Assembly: GCA_009746045.1 (NCBI GenBank)
Contig: RPFO01001824.1
Coordinates: forward strand, 1 to 27,045
From: Mesostigma viride
Lineage: Eukaryota > Streptophyta > Mesostigmatophyceae > Mesostigmatales > Mesostigmataceae
Length of the DNA stretch: 27,045 nt
Direction of reading: 5' to 3'
A model generated the notes under the pieces. That model was not told the DNA's origin. It did no database searches and saw only the letters and a program-made list of their open reading frames with translations. The position numbers and the translations under genes were made by a program. Within the stretch, counting starts at the first letter, position 1; the number at the start of each line of letters is the position of its first letter. Of the stretch, positions 7,815 through 16,103 are shown piece after piece.

Positions 7815-9766
7815 TGTCAGGATTTTAGATAATCCTGGTAATTGTGCCCGTTTGCTAGCCCATTTTTGTTAGGGCTGAGTAGGGCTTGCCGTGTCCTTTA
7901 CGGCGCTAGTTTTCTTGTTGAAAACAGTTAAGTATACACAAAGATATATTAGGTGCCAAAGTTTGGATTAGTTCCGACACTATACCTTGTGGTTATAACG
8001 GCTTGTAAGGCCCGAGGACCTTGTGACATTTGTCGGCTGCTAATTCCTAGCGCTGAGCAAATTGTTGGTGCCGAATATTCGCATCATTGTCTAAGTGATT
8101 CTGTATGCCAGCTGTTGTGATCGAGACACTTATTATTAACCCATAGTCCGCTGACCCATTTTTGGCACTTTCATACCCCTGAAAATGAGAAAAATCATAA
8201 CTCACAGGCCACAACTCCAAATACCCCCAACCAAGATGCTAGGAGTATCTACACTTCAAGGGCTTTCGGAATATGCATTAATACCATGGCTTTATCAAAG
8301 CATTTGGATGATAGCTCTAGTCAAAGTTGGCCAAAAGACGATCTTTTTTCCCCAAGGAAAAGTTAACCCCCCCCTTTTTTCCCAGGGAGGGTAGGGAACC
8401 TCAATACCAACATTGGACAATTTAGTTGGATAGTCCAATGGGGGTTTCCTTGGGTCAGACCACCCGGATAACCCTTTACCCCTATATAACGTGCTCATAT
8501 ATGTGTGTGGGTTACGCGCGTGAAAACAGCTATCTATGACATGCAACACGATAATGCATTATAGCAAGCTATAAAAGGCTGCCAAAAGTGCTGGAATACA
8601 AACACGTTGCCTACCTGCACTAACGGAATGCCATACTCCATAGAAATGCCATAAACTGGGCACTTTCAGGGCTAATACCACTCTCTACAACAGGCATGGA
8701 AGCTTGCTGAAGTATGCATGGATAAAATCGTCATATATAATGCATGGGAGGCGTATTCCGCTGCAAACAACACGCAAATACGTTGTCGTACATAGCTCGT
8801 TCATGTCCTGCCCGGATTCCGCTGGCCGGGACCACCATATCTCACACATACCGTTGCTCTATGGGCATAGACAGCCATAGCCGCAACATGCATGCATCCT
8901 TTATGATTACCAGGTTGATGTTCCGTTGAAAGATGACCTATAAACGTGTCCGCATTCCCAGCAAATGCTGCAGCGGACATCCCGTAGCAAACCTGGATGC
9001 TTGGGCTGGCGCAGACTGCCCGGCCATGAGGAGAAAATCGACATATGATAGGCGATGACTCGTCTGGCACTGGCGACCAAGAAGGCAGTATTTTCCTACC
9101 TGTATTTTCCCAATCCTAAAAATCTGGCCATGCCTGACATACAAAAATCACGCATCATCATTCTGAGCAACATTCTAAACCGTTTCTAGCCGCGAGACGC
9201 AAAATTTCCCTGATAACGGCACGTTGACAGCCATATCTCGCTACGCGCGCGCGCGAGTGAAAATTTCCCGCCAAAGTCACGTGATACTTTCTCAATGCAC
9301 GTTGCATTTACCAGGCTATGGCGAATATACCCCCCAAACCTATGCATCACCTTCGTCCCTAAGTGTTCCCAGACCCACCGAACAACTTCCCTCCGTCACG
9401 GGTGGCGCGGCGCTCCAGGAATTACGTGGTTTATTACGTTAAGTCAAAGTGCATGCGATCACATGCAGTTTTCGGACTATGGGTTAAGTTAATCTGTGAC
9501 GTTGTAGATCGGACGGTTGCTATTGGGCAGCGCCGCCACATTGTGCATTGTTAAGGAAGATGCAACCTACGTTGCACTTACCTTAGGTCCGAGCCTAGTG
9601 GCCATGGACGCTAATGGTCCCCACCCGGAATCCGCACCATGGCTTTGGCGGTAGAAGTGGTGGCAGTCCGGCATTCAATATTCTATCTATTGATTAATCA
9701 ACACGTTATCTCAATTGTCGTCTCTATCCATTTAATTACGACCTAGGTGTCTCCAAATTTCTGACA
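7815..9766 (+). repeat. Right LTR, split by a TTAA-flanked insertion
   Basis: The segment 7815-8139 matches 6128-6452 and the segment 9488-9766 matches 6453-6731. Between them lies the DNA element 8140-9483 plus one extra TTAA. No substitution against the left LTR was noticed by eye. Confidence 0.95.
8140..9483. mobile_element. piggyBac-like non-autonomous DNA transposon (TTAA, CCC ends)
   Basis: The 1,344-bp insert has perfect 11-bp terminal inverted repeats: CCCATAGTCCG at 8140-8150 and its complement at 9473-9483. TTAA is present once in the uninterrupted left LTR (6449-6452) and on both sides of the insert (8136-8139, 9484-9487). This proves a TTAA target duplication. TTAA targeting with CCC...GGG ends is the signature of the piggyBac superfamily. 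No transposase is encoded; the longest frames are under 90 codons. The insert therefore depends on an enzyme from elsewhere. An alternating CG run sits at 9246-9255. The element inserted after the LTR element did, so it is the younger event. Confidence 0.92.
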
Positions 9767-9771
9767 ATACC
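9767..9771. repeat. Target-site duplication ATACC, right copy
   Basis: It matches 6123-6127 exactly and directly follows the CTGACA end of the right LTR. Confidence 0.95.
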
Positions 9772-9795
9772 TACACTGATCGCCCGAGGGGATAG

Positions 9796-10219
9796 TGGTG
9801 AGGACAGCGCAGCAGATCCGCGAGGCTGAGCAGGGCTCAGAGCTAAACCTTCCTAGGGATTCAGTGCACGAATACGATCGGGCGGGGCGAGGTGAGCAGA
9901 ACCAGCTCGCTAACGGAGACACGCGGTGGGTGAGGAACCAGCAGTGGTTCCGGAATCCTAGTGAGCCCAGGGTCGCGGTGGAACGTCAACACGATCGACA
10001 GCCAGCGACCGGTGGGGTGCGTCTACGGTGTCTTCAACGCGGACTTGACAGTCGCGCGTCGTCCTGTTACACCGGTTGCAGAACCTGCGGGCGTGAGAGA
10101 GCAGCAGGAGCGTGAGTCCAAACAAGCCAGGCTGAGCCAGGAGGCCGAGCCAGGTGGGGAGGCTTCGTGAGGATAGAGGGCGTTGCTTTCATTGCTGCCA
10201 TCTTGTGTCTGTGCCCATA
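9796..10219 (+). pseudogene. Decayed coding sequence between the upstream ORF and gag of element 0
   Basis: One frame (9795-9960) reads as a polar, Q/R-rich protein segment. A different frame then reads on from about 9965 to a stop at 10168-10170, including VYGVFNADLTVARRPVTP and an E/Q/R-rich tail. The two look like one ancestral frame broken by an indel. They could be the C-terminal part of the upstream ORF or a separate small ORF. No domain is recognised. Confidence 0.35.
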
Positions 10220-11448
10220 ATGCTTAAGGGCAAGAACGGGGTCGGCGGCGGGAGCAAGGCGGTTGCGATGGAGGGTGGAGAGGCGGGAGCGTCAGTGCCA
10301 GCAGTCGGCCAGCCAGAAGGGGAGGCGATTCCCACGATGGAGGGCGTGGCGGGGCAAAGGACGCGGTACCGGAAGCGAAAGGAGGAAGCTCGGGGGAAGG
10401 AGCGCGCAGAAGGGCCAACGGACAGCATTGAGCTGACTGGAGAAGGCCAAGGGGAGGGGCTGCAGGCCAACGGTGGTAAGACGGCCCGTGTGGCCGAGGC
10501 AGTCGTTCCTCCTCATGTTTCTGTAGACGCTTGGGCTGGGGGTGCTGGGGCTTCTGCTGTGGGTAGTGATGCTCGCGCGTTGCCAGGAACTAGACCCCAC
10601 ATAAGTGCTGTAGCCGTGATGAACGGCCAGAAGCCTCTGAAGCCACCCGTGAGTCAGGAGGAGTTAGACAAGTGGTTAGAGGATATGGAGCTAGTCACCT
10701 AGTCCGTAGATCCCACTGTCAATCTCGTCCAGGTGTTCCATGCTTCCTCAGTGAATAGGGATTCTTCTGAGCGTGTGAGGGACAAAGCCAGGTCTGCAGT
10801 GAAGGATAAGCTCTCTTGGGAGCAGTTTCTCCTGGGCCTGCGTCAGGAGTTTTCTGACAAAGTCCTCAACCTCACTAATCACTACAAGCTGGCCTATGAT
10901 ACGTTTGAGATCAGGGGCTCAGTGTGGATGGTCGCAATGCAGCTAGGCTGTTAATTTGCAGATCAGACAGATGGGTCGCTGGCTGCCTTAGAGAGGGTAG
11001 TCTTGAGCATTCGCCCATCTGCCCCTGCTTGCAAAACCATTCAGACCTCAGGTGCCTCAGCCTCCGCTAGCCAGATGCAGGGGGATGCCCCAGGGCAGGC
11101 AGCCCAGGGAGGTCCTCATCCTAGCAGGCGTGAGAGGGCTGGGAGGCGCAGGGGGGGTTGGAAACCAAGGTGGCAAGGGCCAGCAGCAAGGGGCTCAGAA
11201 CAAGGGTCAGAAGCAGGCTCGTGGTCACCAAGGGGGGCAGCAGGGGGGGAGGTAGCCAAGGGCAAGGCAAGAGCCAGGGCCAAGGCAACCAGAATAAGCC
11301 AGGCAACCAGAACCAGGGGGGTCAGAGGAAGGCCCAGGCTGGGAAGGAGGATAAGTGCTTTGGCTGTGGTAAGACAGGTCACTGGCACCGTGATTGCCCT
11401 GATCTGGCCAATGCTGCAGGAGCAGGTGGTCAGTCCAGGAAGCCGTGA
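10220..11448 (+). pseudogene. Gag of element 0 (copia-type), with two stops and two frameshifts
   Basis: ATG 10220 begins a long frame (MLKGKNGVGG...) broken by TAG at 10700-10702 and TAA at 10952-10954. It resumes each time in the same frame. The frame then shifts by one base at a G7 run (11151-11157) and again at a second G7 run (11243-11249). The middle part (about 10630-11030) is helical and gag-like. The C-terminal part is G/Q/K-rich and holds a CCHC zinc knuckle, CFGCGKTGHWHRDC (about 11356-11397), for RNA binding. The frame ends at TGA 11446-11448 and stays open beyond it into pol. The general plan equals the gag of elements 1 and 2, but the sequences are clearly diverged. Confidence 0.75.
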
Positions 11449-11451
11449 CTT
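11446..11451 (+). promoter_or_regulatory. Gag-pol junction TGA-CTT, candidate readthrough stop
   Basis: TGA CTT separates the gag frame from pol with no change of frame; pol stays open for about 95 codons up to the insertion at 11735. The same arrangement, TGA CTG, occurs in element 1. UGA followed by CUN is a known leaky context. That it acts here is inferred. Confidence 0.5.
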
Positions 11452-11730
11452 AGTGCAGTGCCCCATGTAAATAGTCAGTCACCCCAGGTGGGGCAGGTGG
11501 CACTTGTAAATATGGATGATAGGGGTGCACCTCCTGTTCAGCAGCAGGGGCCGGTTGGGAATACTGATGGGTTTGTTCTTCCACATGATTGCAATGTCGC
11601 TGCTGCAGCAGTGCAATTCCCTGGGCCTGTGGCAGGTACAGGGTCTTCAGTGAGTGTTGGCTCTGGGAGTCAAGCAACTCAGCTGGAAAGTCCTGCTGGC
11701 GCCGAGGGAACCACTGTTGGCTCTGGGAGT

Positions 11731-11735
11731 CAAGC
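11731..11735. repeat. Target-site duplication CAAGC, left copy
   Basis: CAAGC stands directly before LTR 11736-12351 and again directly after LTR 20987-21602 (21603-21607). The boundary could shift by one base, giving a 6-bp TCAAGC. Confidence 0.93.
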
Positions 11736-12351
11736 AGTTGTATGAGAGTGAATGCCAAGAATTCCGCCATGGTTCTTGCAGGAAGTTGCCTTTATTAATA
11801 ACAAGGAACACAGACGTAAGTCACGTCACTTCCAAGACTGCACGCAGCACAGACGACAGGGTCGCAGTGCCATGAGAACGTGCACGCAAGAACTGGCGTC
11901 CTAGAGCTACCAAGTCACACATATAGGTTGCTAGGGACGCGTCCAAGTATTCAGCTGCACTGTCACAGCTGAACTGTCAATCAATTGATTGCCCAGACTC
12001 TGGCACGCCTTTGGCGCGCAGATCTATCAATTGTCCATACGGCTAGTCCTGTGGACCTATCCGTACACTAAGCATCAATTGTCCCATAGGTCCTGGCGCG
12101 CTACAGCACGCCTACCTATCAATTGACCATCAAGTCCTGTTGTACAAGTCCTGTCAACGTCCTGCGGATTATCAAAGTGACACTTGTACATCCTATGTCC
12201 GTACGCGCCCACAGTGGCGCGCCGGGTACTGTCGGCACAGCCTAGGAAACGTCATAACTTTTACGTCCCGTAACCAAATGAGGCGTTCAAGGTGCCGTTG
12301 GAAAGAGCGTAACAATCTCTATCCACCAAACGTAAATCCTTTACGTTAACT
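11736..12351 (-). repeat. 3' LTR of element 1, 616 bp
   Basis: It begins AGTTGTATGAG and ends ACGTTAACT on the plus strand, which is AGTTAACG...CATACAACT in element sense. It contains four TCAATTG motifs at 11981, 12027, 12075 and 12119 (44-48 bp apart). It also contains several GGCGCGC or GCGCGC motifs. Confidence 0.94.
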
Positions 12352-12370
12352 CCAATCCCTTCTTTTCTTT
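12352..12370 (-). promoter_or_regulatory. Polypurine tract of element 1
   Basis: In element sense (minus), AAAGAAAAGAAGGGATTGG directly precedes the 3' LTR. This is the expected primer site for plus-strand DNA synthesis, and it confirms the minus orientation. Confidence 0.85.
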
Positions 12371-12454
12371 AGGGATCACATCCCCTGCCAGGGACCCTTG
12401 AAGTAGCTTGAAATGTCCTTCACTCCAGCTTGAAGCTTGAACAGATGTCTTTAA

Positions 12455-14508
12455 GGGGATGGGACATATCTAAAGTGCACTTTTCTGGAAAACAGACCTG
12501 TGCATGGGATAAAAATCCAGTTATGCTTCCAAACCATAAATATGTGAAAAAATAAATTTTCCAGCCACTTGGGGGTGGTACTACCCCCCAGCATGACCCA
12601 GTTATGAGCTAAAAATAGAAAAAGACGCTATTTTTGGCCGATTTTTCCTAGGAGACTGGGCAAACCAAAAGTGACCAAACCACATATTTTCCTAAAATCC
12701 CCACCCTTGCAAATAAATCTGGCTACTCAGGACCACAAAATAAGCACGTTTAGATTATTTATAGGGTTTAGCAAGTATGGCATTCATAGCGATTCGGGCC
12801 GCGGTGCCCACACCCCTGTAACTAGGACCTAGATAGCTTATACCATCCATTCCATCCCATGTTCCCCTCCCACTGAGGACTTATGCTCACGTGACGCAGT
12901 CACGTGTCTATTAATTAATTAATAGGGTTTAGCCCAAAACACGTATTTTTTTGGTCCTAAAAAAATAAATCAAATAGTAGACACATGCAAAAATTCCAGT
13001 GATGATATTTATACTAGGCCTAGGGTGGGAATTTCACTCTCACAAAGTTTGAGCTCATTCTGAGCACGTTTACTCATGTTATTAGTGTAAACGTGCAAAA
13101 AAAAAATGACAGAAAATCCCGCTTATGAGCACAAACACCAGACCTATTACACCCTAGCCCACCACCAACTGGGCCAAACCAAGTCAAATTAATTCATTTA
13201 TGATGTTAAAAAGCTTGCCACAAAATCCCAGGTCATTCTGAGCTAGTTTGGTCATAATACAGCATGGTCACAGCTGCCAACCTCATGCCTGGTACAACAT
13301 GGCATGAGGGTCACCATAAGCACATTCCTAAGCTTGCCCCCTGCAAATTGGGCAGAAGCACGTAAAGCAAATGCTAGATGCTTGAAGAAGACATCCACCG
13401 ACTCTTAAATCATTACACAAGCAGGCATGACCACTTGCGGGAATCACCTCATAGCTAATACCCAGTCATGATGCTAAAGGATAAAAGGGCCATCCTTTAA
13501 TATTGTCATCATAAGCACCTGATCCTTATCATCTAGGAAGCCCCAGCCATGTTTAATGGAAGCAAAAAATATAGGAAGGAGATAACTATATCACACATGC
13601 TCACCTTCCCTACAACTTCACACCTTGTTTTCCAGCAGGCTGAAGAGCCAAGACAAGCGCTTATGAGCTCGCCAGCTCCTTGCAACGTTGATGCCGCTCC
13701 CAGGCAGCTAGGGTCCTTGACTACGCAATATACAATGTCAACCATATGAAAAACTCCATAAAACAAAGTGTAGCAGAGCCGCAAAACTGCCCGATCAACT
13801 CTTGCTAGCTTTAAGAAGCATGGCATACGCAGCATAAGGCAAAACATTGAAACCTGCGGAAAATCAGATAGCGCAACTGCAACAAGTGGCGAACAAAATA
13901 GCAAGAACACCCGGAATCGGCGCCAAAGCTACATGCCAGGAACATTTAGAGCGCAAACAGACTGGGCGGTGACATGCGGCAAATGAACGTACCACGGCCG
14001 GCTTTATTTCCTACCCAGGCGCGCGAGACATCCAGCCAGCCATGGATGGCTTGACCGCGGATCGCGCAGGCCTGAACGATATCATTTCAGAAATGACGGG
14101 AAATGGCCGCAGATCGAAGCCGCTTAGGATGCTTTCACGGTTTCCATTACTAAACGCTTCTTCCTGCATCAATATAACCCACAAATTCTACCGTCGCAGG
14201 CACGCATTCTAAATTAATATATGCGGCCAGATTTTCGGATTAGACCCCCGTGCAAATCTGGATTAAGAAAGGCACCGACTTTTCAAATTGTGCATATCTG
14301 GCTATGAAACATCATACTAGTACATCGTTTTAAACCACCGGCGTACATTTTTCGCTTGTCGCCTGGCCGATTAGGCAAAATTTTACGAAACGCACGTCGC
14401 CATGGCCACCTCCGCACGAGGTGGGCGCATTGTGCACCACAATTTCACGGTCCGGGGGTACCGGCGCGAATTTTTTGGCGCCAAAAAATTCCGATATGTC
14501 CCGTCCCC
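12455..14508. mobile_element. TTAA-flanked DNA element with 16-bp inverted ends
   Basis: GGGGATGGGACATATC (12455-12470) is matched by the complement of GATATGTCCCGTCCCC (14493-14508), with one mismatch in 16. TTAA stands on both sides (12451-12454, 14509-14512). The size is 2,054 bp. No transposase is visible; the longest frame (13533-13910, minus, 125 codons) has no recognisable domain. TTAA use points to piggyBac or a relative, though GGGG ends are not the usual CCC. The ends differ from those of the element at 8140-9483, so this is a separate family. It contains dyads at 12888-12906 (CACGTGAC/GTCACGTG), a TTAATTAATTAA run at 12911 and a 24-bp palindrome beside its right end. Confidence 0.8.
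14468..14491. repeat. 24-bp perfect palindrome at the inner edge of the right terminal repeat
   Basis: GAATTTTTTGGC is followed at once by its exact complement GCCAAAAAATTC, one base before the terminal repeat GATATGTC. It could extrude as a hairpin or act as a subterminal transposase-binding dyad. I see no equivalent next to the left end. Confidence 0.95.
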
Positions 14509-14512
14509 TTAA

Positions 14513-15359
14513 TGGCCATTGCCATTCCCCCAGCCTTTTCTTTTAAGGAACTGGAAAAGAAACAGATCTGCCACAGGGAAAACCATTCCATGAGAAATGG
14601 ATAAAAACCTATGGAAGTGGCATTACAGAGTACCACCAGATATTAGAAGCACACAAAATTAAATACATACAGGTTAATTCTATGAGGTCTTCTCCAGGAA
14701 TTAATCCCATCACCTCGGTAGAGCCTCCAGTACAATGACCTTCTGGCGGTGAGTTACATTAATCCCAGATACTAATCCCATAAAACCCAGTACATATTCA
14801 ATATAAGTACAATAAATCCATGACAATTAAAATACCACTTGACAAAGTAAGGCGTATTACAATAGTTTGCCTGTCATTCTCTCAACAGGGGTCTATTGGC
14901 GCCCGTCTTACGGCGCCCGTCTACTTGCCAGATGGTAAACTGCCACAGCAAACAAATGACAAAATGAAACACATAGGCAACAATTAAATCCTGCCCTGGG
15001 GAACTAGGGAAGTCTGAACAGGCAAACACCTGAACAGGCCAGCTTGTAGAAACATAATACCAGGGAATCGAACCCCGCCCTATAAACCCCAGAATAAAGG
15101 TTCCCAGACCATTGTGAGAGGTATGTACAAATATACATTTCTTTTAAAATAGAATACATGGTCTGTAATGGACCTGTCAACCTTGTGTAGTCAACAGCAT
15201 GAACCCCAGCCAAAACCTGGCTGTATCCTGATTAAAATCAGAGTGAGTGTACCATGGTCCATGAGCCTTAGTACAGACTAAAATACAGGTATTATGCCAG
15301 TCACAATGCTGACACTACCACACAATCTGCTCTCCAATGCCCTATAACCATGCACCAGC
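14513..15359 (-). other. 3' untranslated region of element 1
   Basis: Between the RNase H stop and the polypurine tract there is no credible ORF. The sequence contains GGCGCCCGTCT twice (14898-14908, 14912-14922); the 14-base form TACGGCGCCCGTCT is also found at the gag start of the same element (20075-20088). On the minus strand at 15062-15078 there is a GGTTCGATTCC box like a tRNA B box, but no cloverleaf. Confidence 0.6.
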
Positions 15360-16103
15360 TTAGACAGCTTGCTGAGATGGGTCCATCAGAGACTGAAGAA
15401 CCTTGTATTGCACTGCTGCCTTCTGCACTAGCTTGGTCAAAGCATCAGCAGGATTGTCAACCCCAGGGATATGCTCAATATTGGCCAAGGAGGACAACTC
15501 CTTAAGAAGGAGATAATCCAAGTCCCTACTTCTGGCCATCTGCCTGTGCACAAACTGCACCATCCCCATGGAGTCTGTTTTTAGAAGAGTGGTAACCTGA
15601 AGTGGCCAAGGAGTGTTAGAAGTCATCTGATGAAGCAACTCCTTCAGATAAAGGCTTGTGTGAATGCCTTCACAAATAGCCCTGCATTCTGCCACATCAC
15701 TGCTGACAGCCACCCGTTTGTGCAGGCGACTAAACCAGCTCACCAAACTCCCCAGGCCTTCCTGTCTGAGCACAAAGAGCCCTGCAGCCCTGCCCCTGAC
15801 CTTGGAGACCTGCCTGCTGTCCATTGAGCTATCCACATACAGCTCCATGCAAATGGGTTGTGATAAATCCACTGCAGACAACAGAATGCCAGATGAAGCC
15901 CTGACCTGATCAGCCACCTTGGCAGACCCTAGCTCCACCAGCATGTCATCAGGCAACCTGGCTATGACCATAAGGTCTGGCCTGGAAATGCCTGCCACCC
16001 AAGCAACCATGCCCCTCACCATGGGACACAGTGCCTGTGTGATGGTTGGAGGAAGCTTGCTAATGAGGGTCTCTTGATAATCATTGCCCCCCACCAGCAG
16101 CAT
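15360..16103 (-). pseudogene. RNase H end of pol, element 1
   Basis: This 247-residue frame is the C-terminal part of the polyprotein, now in another frame from the reverse transcriptase. RPDL (residues 41-44) marks the connection domain of copia-type pol. The RNase H acidic residues are visible as D91 (ELYVDSSMD), E139 (SSDVAECRA), D177 (LLKTDSMGM) and D220 (NPADALTK). These match the copia patterns around YxDAD, STEAEY, CDN and QxADxLTK. It would degrade the RNA of the RNA-DNA hybrid during reverse transcription. The join to the upstream frame lies at or near a C7 run (16112-16118 on the plus strand), so a single-base homopolymer change explains the break. Confidence 0.88.

Larger units (their letters stand above)
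6128..9766 (+). mobile_element. Non-autonomous LTR retrotransposon, with a nested DNA element in its right LTR
   Basis: The two LTRs (6128-6731, and 7815-8139 joined to 9488-9766 with TTAA) look identical over their whole length by eye. They begin TGTCAG and end CTGACA, a 6-bp inverted repeat of the usual TG...CA form. The element is flanked by the 5-bp direct repeat ATACC (6123-6127, 9767-9771). The internal region is only 1,083 bp (6732-7814) and encodes no gag or pol, so it must be moved in trans, as TRIM or LARD elements are. A polypurine tract, AAGGGGG, abuts the right LTR and sets the plus orientation. I see no convincing TGG-type primer-binding site after the left LTR. Identical LTRs imply a recent insertion. 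Confidence 0.95.
5406..9795 (+). pseudogene. Upstream ORF of element 0, frameshifted and split by an insertion
   Basis: The ORF starts at ATG 5406 (MSGASSTGHPAAGDEGQ) and runs in one frame to a G8 run at 5570-5577. It then continues one base back in the frame open to 6127. Here the LTR element 6128-9766 interrupts it, with the ATACC duplication at 6123-6127 and 9767-9771. After the insertion the frame continues for eight codons to TAG at 9793-9795. The product would be about 245 residues, mainly helical, with no recognised domain. Its place upstream of gag matches the extra ORF of elements 1 and 2, though any sequence similarity is weak. The role is unknown. Protein-like sequence in other frames runs on to about 10170, so the original ORF may have been longer. 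Confidence 0.55.

Noticed and set aside
13533-13910. 125-codon minus-strand ORF in the second TTAA element
   Set aside because: The composition is hydrophobic and cysteine-rich without a pattern, no transposase acidic motif is visible, and it overlaps an opposite-strand ORF.
15055-15085. tRNA gene on the minus strand (T-arm-like sequence)
   Set aside because: A T-stem and loop fit, but no matching acceptor, D or anticodon arms are found upstream on that strand.
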